Notes: a model not told the origin generated them from the letters alone. A DNA stretch of 9,063 bases from JAWLGW01 sp964569055 (GCA_964569055.1 CAZMSZ010000314.1:1-9063), one strand, 5' to 3'; positions 1-6,420 are shown, numbered from the stretch's first letter. Translations and numbers: made by a program.

Positions 1-677
1 TCGCGCACGTTGCCCGGCCAGTCGTGGGCCAGCATGCGGTCGAGCGCCTCCGCGGTGAGGGTCAGCGGGGCGCGGTCCTCGTCGGCGGCCAGGCGCTCGA
101 GGAAGTGCTCGGCCAGGAGCGGGAGGTCGGACAGGCGCTCGCGCAGCGGCGGGACGGTCACCTCGAGCACGGCCAGGCGGAACAGGAGGTCCTGCCGGAA
201 GCGGCCCTCGCGCACCAGCCCGTCGAGGTCCTTGTGGGTCGCCGCGATCACGCGCACGTCCACCTGCTCGGACCTCTCGCCGCCGAGGCGCCGGATCTCG
301 CCCTCCTGCAGCACGCGCAGCAGCTTGGCCTGCATGGCGTCCGACATGTCGCCGATCTCGTCGATGAACAGGGTCCCGCCGTTGGCCCGCATGAACAGGC
401 CGTCCTTCTGGCCCTGCGCCCCGGTGAACGCGCCCGACTCGTGGCCGAACAGCTCGGCCTCGAGCAGCGTGTCCGACAAGGCGGCGCAGTTCTCCGACAC
501 GAAGGGACCCTTGCGACCGGACCGACGATGGATCACCTGAGCCACGAGCTCCTTGCCGGTCCCGGTCTCGCCACGGATCAGGACGGGCAGGTTGCTGGCC
601 GCCACCCGATCGATCCGCGCCGAGAGGGCCTGCATGCTCGGGTGCTCACCGAGGATCCCCTCTTCAGGCTTGAACAT
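1..677 (-). CDS. Sigma-54-dependent activator (bEBP), AAA+ domain, 3' end cut by window edge
   Basis: This AAA+ ATPase remodels sigma-54 RNA polymerase at -24/-12 promoters. 225 residues are visible. Seen: Walker A GETGTGKE (36-43), the sigma-54-contacting GAFTGA loop (82-87), Walker B LFIDE (103-107), RLGG (130-133), arginine residues in FRQDLLFRL (160-168), PPLRER (176-181) and WPGNVR (220-225), where the window ends. The missing part should carry the helix-turn-helix DNA-binding domain. The ATG at 677 has an AAGGAG site at 692-687, 9 nt away, and an in-frame stop at 743-741 allows little extension. The AAA+ domain therefore starts at about residue 6, with no receiver, GAF, PAS or FHA input domain, as in PspF. 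Such proteins are usually controlled by a separate partner, which is not identifiable here. A sigma-54 promoter lies just upstream. Family assignment is certain; target genes are unknown. Confidence 0.96.
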   Translation of the reverse strand, partial: MFKPEEGILGEHPSMQALSARIDRVAASNLPVLIRGETGTGKELVAQVIHRRSGRKGPFVSENCAALSDTLLEAELFGHESGAFTGAQGQKDGLFMRANGGTLFIDEIGDMSDAMQAKLLRVLQEGEIRRLGGERSEQVDVRVIAATHKDLDGLVREGRFRQDLLFRLAVLEVTVPPLRERLSDLPLLAEHFLERLAADEDRAPLTLTAEALDRMLAHDWPGNVR

Positions 678-714
678 TGGAGTTTGCTCCTTCTCCCGAT
701 TCCGACGGGCCCTG

Positions 715-730
715 AGCAACGACGGTGCCG
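715..730 (-). promoter_or_regulatory. Sigma-54 (-24/-12) promoter of the activator gene
   Basis: Read on the minus strand the site is CGGCACC-GTCG-TTGCT, against the consensus TGGCACG-N4-TTGCW. The invariant GG (729-728) and GC (717-716) are exactly 10 nt apart, GGCAC is intact and TTGCT is perfect. Transcription would begin near 704, leaving about 27 nt of leader containing the AAGGAG ribosome-binding site and then the ATG at 677. Position and match are both what a functional site would have. Use by the neighbouring activator itself is inference. Confidence 0.75.
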
Positions 731-780
731 CCGAGGCACGTCAAGGGAAAGCGCCTGAAGTGGCGGGACTTGGAGTGATC

Positions 781-808
781 GGGTGCCGCACGCCTCGATT
801 GCGGACCC
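781..808. promoter_or_regulatory. Imperfect dyad, possible enhancer (UAS) for the sigma-54 activator
   Basis: GGGT(G)CCGC at 781-789 and GCGGACCC at 801-808 are complementary over 8 bp, with one bulged base and an 11-nt spacer. The centre is about 90 bp upstream of the predicted sigma-54 start point, within the usual range for binding sites of sigma-54 activators. Function is inferred from position only. In DNA this GC-rich an 8-bp dyad can occur by chance. Confidence 0.3.
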
Positions 809-1053
809 ATTTCAAACCCAAGAACCGTGGGGCCCTCTCCGCACCGGAGCGGATCTTTGAGCAACGCCGCGCCCGTGCGTTTCACGCGCGGGGTCGACGG
901 GCAAGTCTTTCCGATGCGGTGAACCCGAACGCGGGCCGAACCGCCCGGCGCGTGGGGAGAACGGAGGCGGGCGGCGGCGGCGCCCGGCCGCAGGGGGCGC
1001 GCCGGCCGGTCGTGCGGGGGCTGGCCCAGCGAGCGGGCGTTCGGACCGGCGAC

Positions 1054-2391
1054 CTACATTTCCCCGGAGCGGGACGCGAACTCCTGCGCGAGCTTCTGGA
1101 ACAGCCCGGTCAGGTCGTCTTCCATCTCCTTGGGCTGCTGGTAGCGGTCCTCGGGCTTCTTCGACATGGCCCGGGTGACGATGTCCTCGAGCTCCTGCGG
1201 CACGGTCGGGTTGACCTGCCGCAGCGGGGCGGGCATTTGGTTGAGGATCTTCATGATGAAGGAGCGGGTCGTCTTCTCGTTGAACGGCCGCTGCCCCGAC
1301 AGCATGTGGTACAGGGTCGCGCCCAGGCTGTAGATGTCCGAGCGCTGGTCGGCGTTGAGCGCGTTGTCGAGCTGCTCGGGGGGCATGTAGGCGAGCGTCC
1401 CCATGCCCTCGCCGGGCGCCGTCAGCCCGCTCTGCCCCGCCTGGGCGAAGCTCTTGGCCAGGCCGAAGTCGACCAGCTTGGCCACGCAGCTGGCGGTGAC
1501 CATGATGTTCTCGGGCTTGATGTCGCGGTGCACGATCCCGCGCTCGTAGGCGTGCTGCAGCGCGTTGGCGATCTGGATCGTGACGCGCATGGCGTAGCCG
1601 ACGTCGAGGCGCCCGTACTGCTCGATCAGCTTGGAGGCCTCGCTCCCGTCGATGAACTCCATGGCGATGAAGTAGACGCCGCGGCTCTCGCCCGCGTCGT
1701 AGATCTGCGTGATGCTCGGGTGCACGAGCTGGCGGCCGGTCTCCGCCTCGCGGAAGAAGCGCTGCACGTCCTTCTCGTTCTGGACGTGCTGGGGGCGGAT
1801 CGTCTTGAGGGCCACCACCCGCCCGGTCGCGAGCTGGCGCGCCATGTAGACCGCGCCGAAGGCGCCCTGCCCGAGCTTCTTGGTGATCTGGTAGCCCTCG
1901 ACCATGTTGGGGTCGAAGTCGAACTGCTTGACGCAGCTCGCGCACACCAGCCGCCCGTTGGTGTCCTGGCGATACTGCTGGGCCTGCAGCTCTTGGGGCG
2001 TGATCGCCCGCCCGCAGTGCGCGCAGCGATACTGCTGCTGCTGCTGCATGGCCGCCGCCGGGTGCATGGCCTGCGGCATGCCCTGCTGCTGGAACCCGAG
2101 CACGCGGACCTCGTTCTGGCCGAGGATCACCGCGTCGTTCACGCCGAGCTGGGTCCAGCCGGCGCCGAGGCGCTGGCCGTTGACGTAGGTCCCGTTGGAG
2201 GAGCCGAGGTCGGCCACCACGAGCCCGCGCGGGGTGTTGGCGATCTGGCAGTGGCGGCGGGAGATCGAGGGGTCCTGGATCCGGTAGGTGGCCTCCGAAC
2301 CGCGCCCGATGATGACCGTCTGGTTGTCGTCGAGGGTCAGGACCTCCCCGGCTCGAGCGCCACGAACCAAGCGGAGCGCAACGCGCGCCAT
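1054..2391 (-). CDS. Soluble FHA / zinc-ribbon / Ser-Thr protein kinase
   Basis: This is a eukaryotic-type Ser/Thr kinase that phosphorylates proteins in the cytoplasm (445 aa). Domain order: FHA domain about 1-100 (GRG 29-31, SRRH 44-47, SSNGTYVNG 64-72), which binds phosphothreonine peptides; a Gln/Met/Ala-rich linker 101-120; a zinc ribbon with C123, C126, C150 and C153; then the kinase domain from about 167. Kinase residues seen: glycine loop GQGAFGAV (174-181), K196, helix-C E215, HRDIKPEN (288-295), DFG (308-310) and PPE in place of APE (337-339). All catalytic residues are intact and it is an RD kinase. No transmembrane segment is seen, unlike many bacterial PknB-type kinases. The ATG at 2391 was chosen because GAGG (2400-2397) precedes it by 5 nt and the FHA fold starts right there; a TTG at 2457 would add 22 unconvincing residues. 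It lies upstream of the sigma-54 activator in the same direction, 376 bp apart. Substrates are unknown. Confidence 0.95.
   Translation of the reverse strand: MARVALRLVRGARAGEVLTLDDNQTVIIGRGSEATYRIQDPSISRRHCQIANTPRGLVVADLGSSNGTYVNGQRLGAGWTQLGVNDAVILGQNEVRVLGFQQQGMPQAMHPAAAMQQQQQYRCAHCGRAITPQELQAQQYRQDTNGRLVCASCVKQFDFDPNMVEGYQITKKLGQGAFGAVYMARQLATGRVVALKTIRPQHVQNEKDVQRFFREAETGRQLVHPSITQIYDAGESRGVYFIAMEFIDGSEASKLIEQYGRLDVGYAMRVTIQIANALQHAYERGIVHRDIKPENIMVTASCVAKLVDFGLAKSFAQAGQSGLTAPGEGMGTLAYMPPEQLDNALNADQRSDIYSLGATLYHMLSGQRPFNEKTTRSFIMKILNQMPAPLRQVNPTVPQELEDIVTRAMSKKPEDRYQQPKEMEDDLTGLFQKLAQEFASRSGEM
2032..2046 (-). repeat. CAG x5 microsatellite coding a Gln run in the kinase linker
   Basis: Five consecutive CAG codons on the minus strand encode Q116-Q120 in the linker between the FHA domain and the zinc ribbon. 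Such a tract can change length by slippage in whole codons, so the linker may vary between strains without breaking the frame. Confidence 0.7.
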
Positions 2392-2426
2392 GCGGACCTC
2401 GGGGACGGTGGGTCGCCTCGCCCGGG

Positions 2427-2438
2427 TTGTTCTAACAA
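2427..2438. promoter_or_regulatory. TTGTT-CT-AACAA dyad upstream of the kinase gene
   Basis: This perfect 5-bp inverted repeat with a 2-nt centre is an AT-rich island in very GC-rich DNA, 36-47 bp upstream of the kinase start codon. It looks like an operator, or the -10 zone of the kinase promoter (TTAGAA on the minus strand). No known regulator is assigned to it. Confidence 0.35.
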
Positions 2439-2658
2439 GGTGCGCCGCGAGCGGCAACCAGCCGCGCGTCGTGCGCGCCCCGTTTCGCCGCGCGGCGCTC
2501 GCCGGCGCGGCGCCCGCGCCTCGCTCGCGGGGCCGCCGCGCGTCCTTCGCTCGCTCGCGCGCAGTCCCTCCTCAGGGAGTCAGCGCGCCGCTACGATCCT
2601 TGAAGAGCGCCTGGCGGACGATCGCCCTGCGCCGCCTCCTCGAGCCTCGCCGCCGCCC

Positions 2659-2672
2659 GGGAGCCTCCCCTG
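2659..2672 (+). promoter_or_regulatory. GGGAG ribosome-binding site possibly pointing to a CTG start for the histidine kinase
   Basis: GGGAG (2659-2663) lies 6 nt before a CTG codon (2670-2672) that is in frame with the histidine kinase. The GTG at 2685 has no purine-rich site at a usual distance. Starting at CTG adds five residues, M-R-T-T-L, and so an Arg before the first membrane helix, as the positive-inside rule favours. The upstream in-frame stop is TGA at 2601-2603, so the true start lies between there and 2685. Confidence 0.35.
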
Positions 2673-2684
2673 CGCACCACGCTC

Positions 2685-4796
2685 GTGTTCATCCTGACGC
2701 TCGTGTTCCCGAGCGTGCTCCTGTCGGCGTTCGCGCTGCAGGCGGTCGAGGCGGAGCGGCGGGCGCGCCTCGCCGAGCACGCCTCTCGGCTGCAGGGCGA
2801 GGCCCGCCAGCTCGTGCAGGGGCTCGACGAGGTGTTCCGCGAGCCGCTCGAGCAGCTCGAGCTCACGCTCAACGCGACGCGCGTCACCCGGGCCCGCGAG
2901 GTGGCCCCCGCCCTGGCGCGGCTCGTGGCCGAGGAGCCGCTGTTGACCTCGTTCTTCGTGCTCGACGCCGGCGGGCGGCGCGTGCACCCGGCGGGCCCGC
3001 CCGGCTCGCCGGAGCTGGGCTGGCCGCCGCGCGCCGTGCTCGGCGGGCTCGCGAGCGCCACCCTCCCCCCCGACCCGCTGGTCGCGCTCGAGGACGCGGC
3101 GGACCTGGTGCGCGAGGGCCAGCCCCAGCGCGCGATGCGCCTGCTCGAGCGCGCCGCCCGACGCGGCTCGCTGCGGGCCCGGGCCACCGCGCTCTACGAC
3201 CTCGGCCGCCTCCAGGAGGGGAGCGAGACCCTCTCGCGCACGTTGATGCGGGTGCAGGAGGGGACCGCCACCCTGTCGGGCCTGCTCAACGCTCAGGAGG
3301 GCGCCTACGCCGAGCTGGCGCGCTACCCGATCGACCTCGTCGACCTGCGCGGGCGGCCGGCGCCCGCCTGGGCCCGCTTCCGCCTGGCGCTGCTGGACCA
3401 CGCGATCAACCAGACCACGTTCCGGACGCGCCTGCGCGAGCTGCTGAGCGAGCTCGAGCGCAGCGCGCCGGCCCTCCCCGCCGAGACGGTGGCCGAGCTG
3501 AGCGAGCGCGCCGCGGCCCTGCTCGAGGACGCCGACGCGCTGACCCTGGCGCGCGGGCTCGCCGAGCGACGCTGGGCGGTGGAGCGGCGCGTGGCCCGGC
3601 TGGAGGCCACCTTCGGGCAGGTGCTCGGCGCCGCGCTCAGCCAGGGCGGGCCGCTCGACCGGGTCACCGGGAGGATCGAAGGGGCGCGCACCGCCGGCGG
3701 CGTGCCGTTCGTGAAGGCGCGCCGGGCCGACGGCTACGACCTGCTCGCCTACGCGGTGATCCGCGGCCCCGACCAGCGGCCGCTCGGGCTGGTGGCGGTC
3801 GAGGTCGACGTGCCGGCCGTGCAGGCCGCCTTCGAGCGGCGCGTGGCCACAGACCCCTGGGGCAGCCGGCTCGGGCCGTGGGAGGAGGGGCGCGGCGGCG
3901 GCGAGGGCGCGCGCGCGCAGCTCCTCGCCCCGTTCGACCACCTCGGGATCGAGGTCAGCGGGCGGCCCGACGCCCCCTCGGTCGTCGAGGACGCCCTCGA
4001 CCTCCCCCGCGAGACGGTGCAGCTGTGGGCGATCGCGCTGGCGGTCGGCGGGCTGGTGGCCGGGGTGGTGGTGACCACCCGCACGATCCGGCGCGAGGCC
4101 AAGGCGGCGCAGCTCAAGAGCGACTTCGTCTCCAACGTGACGCACGAGCTCAAGACGCCGCTGACCTCGATCCGCATGTTCCTCGAGACCCTGCTCCTCG
4201 ACCGGGTCGACAGCGAGGCCGAGCGCAAGGAGTTCCTCGAGGTCATGAACCGCGAGACGCTGCGGCTCGGGCGCCTGATCGAGCAGCTCCTGGTGTTCAG
4301 CCGGATCGAGAACAAGAAGTGGCGCGTGCGCTTCAGCGCCGAGGACCCGCGCGAGCTGGTGGGCGAGGCGGTCCGCGTGCTCGCCGATCAGCTCGGCAAG
4401 GCGCCCGCCGACCTCCAGATCGAGGTCGTGGCCGTGCAGGAGATCCCGCTGGTCCCGGTCGACCGGTTCGCCATGGTCGAGGCGCTGCTCAACCTGCTGC
4501 ACAACGCCTGGAAGTACTCCCCCGAGGCGACCCGCCACGTCCGCGTGGTGATCGCCGACCGCCGCCGCCAGCTCGAGATCGCGGTCGAGGACAACGGGAT
4601 CGGCGTCCCCGCGCGCGACCGGCGCCGGATCTTCGTGAAGTTCGAGCGCGGCTCCAACGCCGAGCAGAGCCGGATCGAGGGCAGCGGGATCGGCCTCACG
4701 CTCGCGACCGAGATCGCGAAGGCCCACGGCGGCTCGGTCCGCTACACGCCGCTCAAGCCGGCGGGGTCGCGGTTCTCGGTGTTCTTGCCGCGGTGA
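2685..4796 (+). CDS. Membrane sensor histidine kinase with large extracytoplasmic domain, no HAMP
   Basis: This two-component sensor autophosphorylates on His and passes phosphate to a response regulator (703 aa from GTG 2685; a CTG start at 2670 is also possible). Order: membrane helix 1 (about 2-20); a roughly 425-residue extracytoplasmic region (21-445); membrane helix 2 (about 447-465); HisKA with H487 in VTHELKTPLTS; HATPase with N-box LLHNAWKYSP (604-613), G1 DNGIGVP (637-643), F-box FVKFERG (650-656) and GSGIGL (667-671). All catalytic boxes are intact. Helix 2 runs almost directly into HisKA, so there is no HAMP linker. The sensor region begins with a Cache-like strand (FFVLDAGGRRV, 90-100), has TPR-like helices at about 132-180, and ends with a second Cache-like stretch (about 340-385). 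No response regulator is next to it, so it is an orphan in this window. The ligand is unknown. Confidence 0.93.
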   Translation: MFILTLVFPSVLLSAFALQAVEAERRARLAEHASRLQGEARQLVQGLDEVFREPLEQLELTLNATRVTRAREVAPALARLVAEEPLLTSFFVLDAGGRRVHPAGPPGSPELGWPPRAVLGGLASATLPPDPLVALEDAADLVREGQPQRAMRLLERAARRGSLRARATALYDLGRLQEGSETLSRTLMRVQEGTATLSGLLNAQEGAYAELARYPIDLVDLRGRPAPAWARFRLALLDHAINQTTFRTRLRELLSELERSAPALPAETVAELSERAAALLEDADALTLARGLAERRWAVERRVARLEATFGQVLGAALSQGGPLDRVTGRIEGARTAGGVPFVKARRADGYDLLAYAVIRGPDQRPLGLVAVEVDVPAVQAAFERRVATDPWGSRLGPWEEGRGGGEGARAQLLAPFDHLGIEVSGRPDAPSVVEDALDLPRETVQLWAIALAVGGLVAGVVVTTRTIRREAKAAQLKSDFVSNVTHELKTPLTSIRMFLETLLLDRVDSEAERKEFLEVMNRETLRLGRLIEQLLVFSRIENKKWRVRFSAEDPRELVGEAVRVLADQLGKAPADLQIEVVAVQEIPLVPVDRFAMVEALLNLLHNAWKYSPEATRHVRVVIADRRRQLEIAVEDNGIGVPARDRRRIFVKFERGSNAEQSRIEGSGIGLTLATEIAKAHGGSVRYTPLKPAGSRFSVFLPR

Positions 4797-4805
4797 CGGA
4801 CCCGA

Positions 4806-4831
4806 GTTGACGATCGGAACGTCAGATCAAC
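4806..4831 (+). terminator. Stem-loop after the histidine kinase stop codon
   Basis: Ten bases after the TGA, GTTGA (4806-4810) pairs with TCAAC (4827-4831); alternatively TGACG (4808-4812) pairs with CGTCA (4820-4824) across a 7-nt loop. No T-run follows, so it is a weak terminator candidate, or an mRNA 3'-end structure. Confidence 0.3.
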
Positions 4832-4915
4832 GCGCAGAGGGCGCCGACGAGTGCGGGCCGGTGAGCTGGAGCGAGCGGACCTGGTGATCGCGGCCCATGG
4901 TTCGTTCTTTCCGCC

Positions 4916-5019
4916 GAGGAGGTCGTCCCTCGACGACGGCCCTTCTTTGGCGGTCGACTTCGCCCACGAGGAGGTCGTCGCTCGGCGACAGCTCTACGTT
5001 GGAGGTCGACTTCTTTCCC
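4916..5019. repeat. Degenerate 52-bp tandem repeat, two copies, each with a conserved hairpin
   Basis: Copy 1 is 4916-4967 and copy 2 is 4968-5019; by hand alignment 41 of 52 positions agree with no gaps. GAGGAGGTCGTC and GGTCGACTTC are identical in both. In copy 1, GTCGTC (4922-4927) pairs perfectly with GACGAC (4932-4937). In copy 2 the same arms are GTCGTC (4974-4979) and GGCGAC (4984-4989), with one T-A pair becoming T-G, so the fold is kept. A 17-nt remnant resembling the repeat end (TTCTTTCC) is at 4899-4915. The element fills the space between two convergent genes and ends 4 bp from the flavoprotein stop. A bidirectional terminator or 3'-end stability element fits best, although only copy 1 is followed on the plus strand by a modest T-rich run (TTCTTT). 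Confidence 0.65.
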
Positions 5020-5023
5020 CTAA

Positions 5024-6394
5024 CTACTCCATGTCGGCCGGCGTGACCTTGGCGATCCACGCGGCGTAGTCGCCGTCGTAGCCGACCTCGCGTTGGCGGG
5101 CGTGGACGCGAGCCAGGAGGGCCTCGGCGGCGGGCGGCGCGAGCGGGGGCTTGCGGGCCAGCTCGGCCGCGACGGCCTCGGCGAGGGCCTCGCCCTTGGC
5201 GGCGACGGCCTCGGTCGCCGCGGTGAGGTCGCGCCCCTCGCTCGGGGCGCTCACGCCGAGGTAGCGCTCCACGAGGTGCTGGCCGACCTGCCGGCCGTGG
5301 TCGACCGAGGCCTTGATGTTGCCCTGGCCGGTCACCACGTTGCCCGTGGCGAACACGCCGGGGATCTCGGCGTACTCGCCGGTGTCCCAGTCCTTGAAGC
5401 GGTAGTAGGTCCCGCTCATCTCGATCCCCGGGATCGGCTCGGGGATGCTCCCGATCGAGCTGATCACCAGGCGGGTCGGGACCTCGAGCTCGCTGCCCGG
5501 CACCTCCCGCACGTCCTTGCCGGCGACCTCCGTGCGGATCACTTCGAGCGCGCGCAGGCGGCCTTCGTCGTCGGTCACGAAGCGCTTGACCAGGACCTGC
5601 GGCTGGAAGCGGAACAGGAACTTGTCCTGGACCTTCTGCAGCAGCTTCTGGCGCACCTGCGCGATCTTGGCGAGCTGCTTCTCGCTGGCGTTCGGGGGCG
5701 GGCTGGCGAGGGGCATGTCCTCGACCCGGCGGCGGTAGCAGAGGAGGCCCCCCTCGATCCCGAAGCTCTGGGGGTCGAGCCCGTGCGCCGCGCACACCTT
5801 GGGGATCCCCTGCTCCTCCAGCTCGTGCATGGGGACCTCCACGCCGCGCTCGCGCAGGGCGCGCCCGTAGAGCTCGAGCTGGATGATCTTGATCACGTCG
5901 ATCGAGGCCAGCCCGCCGCCGACGACCACCGCCCCGTCGAGCACCTCGAAGCGCGGCCCGTCGTAGCCGGCCTCCTCCTTGTGGTTGAACCAGTAGACGA
6001 ACGGGTTCTGGTAGACCAGGCCCCGCCCCTCGAGCTCGGCCGCGCCGGGGGCCGAGGTCACCTCGCGGTCCTTCCAGGCGCCGTTCGCCAGCACCACGGC
6101 GCTCCAGCCCCACTCGGCGGCCAGCTCGCGGAAGTCGAGGTCGCGCCCCAGGCGCGTGAGGGGGACGAACGTCACGTTGGGGTGCGTGAGCCGCTGGTCG
6201 ATCTTGCGGTACTCCATTTCGCGCTGCTTCTTGTGCCAGCGCGGCAGCCCGTCCTCGATCTTCCCGTAGGGGCGCGCGTTCTGGTCGAAGACCACCACCT
6301 TGCAGCCGCTCTGGGCGAGCAGCTCGGCGGCGGTCGAGCCCGCGCAGGCTCCGCCCACGATCGCGACGACGTGGCACGGCTGATCGATGCTCAC
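5024..6394 (-). CDS. FAD/NAD(P)H flavoprotein related to adrenodoxin reductase / FprA ferredoxin reductase
   Basis: This is probably a soluble flavoprotein moving electrons between NAD(P)H and a one-electron carrier such as ferredoxin. Its 456 aa is the usual size for adrenodoxin reductase and FprA. Seen: FAD-binding Rossmann motif VGGACAGS (13-20), in which the second glycine of GxGxxG is Ala16; the conserved RPYGKIEDGLPRWH (41-54), matching the PFGLVR..VAPDH region of that family; a second, NAD(P)-type Rossmann motif VVGGGLAS (157-164); and FATGNVVTGQGNIKAS (348-363) near the flavin. The C-terminal roughly 70 residues (about 385-456) are an Ala-rich helical tail. The GTG at 6394 is chosen because AGGAGGGG (6408-6401) precedes it and the Rossmann strand starts at residue 8. 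It follows the membrane-protein gene by 26 bp in the same direction, so they are probably co-transcribed. The electron partner is not encoded here. A glutamate-synthase small-subunit-like reductase role is an alternative. Confidence 0.85.
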   Translation of the reverse strand: MSIDQPCHVVAIVGGACAGSTAAELLAQSGCKVVVFDQNARPYGKIEDGLPRWHKKQREMEYRKIDQRLTHPNVTFVPLTRLGRDLDFRELAAEWGWSAVVLANGAWKDREVTSAPGAAELEGRGLVYQNPFVYWFNHKEEAGYDGPRFEVLDGAVVVGGGLASIDVIKIIQLELYGRALRERGVEVPMHELEEQGIPKVCAAHGLDPQSFGIEGGLLCYRRRVEDMPLASPPPNASEKQLAKIAQVRQKLLQKVQDKFLFRFQPQVLVKRFVTDDEGRLRALEVIRTEVAGKDVREVPGSELEVPTRLVISSIGSIPEPIPGIEMSGTYYRFKDWDTGEYAEIPGVFATGNVVTGQGNIKASVDHGRQVGQHLVERYLGVSAPSEGRDLTAATEAVAAKGEALAEAVAAELARKPPLAPPAAEALLARVHARQREVGYDGDYAAWIAKVTPADME

Positions 6395-6420
6395 GGGCTC
6401 CCCCTCCTCGTGCGACGCGC

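Larger units (their letters stand above)
678..1053. other. 376-bp intergenic region upstream of the activator gene
   Basis: No credible gene is seen here on either strand. The proximal part holds the sigma-54 promoter (715-730). Roughly 780-860 is less GC-rich than its surroundings and contains two dyads: the bulged repeat at 781-808 and a CTCCG-CAC-CGGAG repeat at 837-849. The remainder, up to the kinase stop codon, is extremely GC-rich with many short self-complementary runs but no hairpin followed by a T-tract, so I cannot place a terminator for the kinase gene. Confidence 0.6.
2392..2684. other. 293-bp divergent control region between Ser/Thr kinase and histidine kinase genes
   Basis: No gene is seen. 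Besides the dyad at 2427-2438, it has a TCCCT-CCTC-AGGGA inverted repeat at 2565-2578 and, 13 bp further on, a plus-strand -10-like hexamer TACGAT (2592-2597). The hexamer 17 bp upstream (TCCTCA) is a poor -35, so a promoter here would need an activator or another sigma factor. The dyad overlapping the -35 zone is a plausible operator. A GGGAG ribosome-binding-like site is at 2659-2663. Confidence 0.4.

Noticed and set aside
860..875. Second sigma-54-like site on the minus strand (GG-N10-GC with TTGCT)
   Set aside because: It keeps only the TTGCT half; the -24 half is a plain GC run without GGCAC, and it is 183 bp from the nearest start codon.
664..885. 73-codon open frame on the minus strand
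   Set aside because: It covers the sigma-54 promoter and overlaps the activator start in another frame, has no ribosome-binding site and resembles no protein.
2600..2684. TTG at 2600 giving a basic N-terminus for the histidine kinase by frameshift
   Set aside because: It is in a different frame, and nothing beyond its basic composition supports a shift; the gene is complete without it.
553..2697. Long plus-strand open frame opposite the Ser/Thr kinase
   Set aside because: Antisense of a gene with clear domains; open only because stop codons are rare in this GC-rich DNA.
2288..4810. 840-codon plus-strand frame over the histidine kinase
   Set aside because: Arg/Ala/Pro-rich out-of-frame reading of the real histidine kinase gene.
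4916..5019. Tandem repeat as a CRISPR array
   Set aside because: Only two directly abutting, diverged copies with no unique spacers and no cas genes.
4797..5023. Attachment site or insertion-sequence remnant
   Set aside because: No terminal inverted repeats, target duplication, transposase or integrase traces.
4851..5069. 72-codon plus-strand frame in the convergent gap
   Set aside because: It runs through the tandem repeat and into the antisense of the flavoprotein; no ribosome-binding site and no recognisable features.
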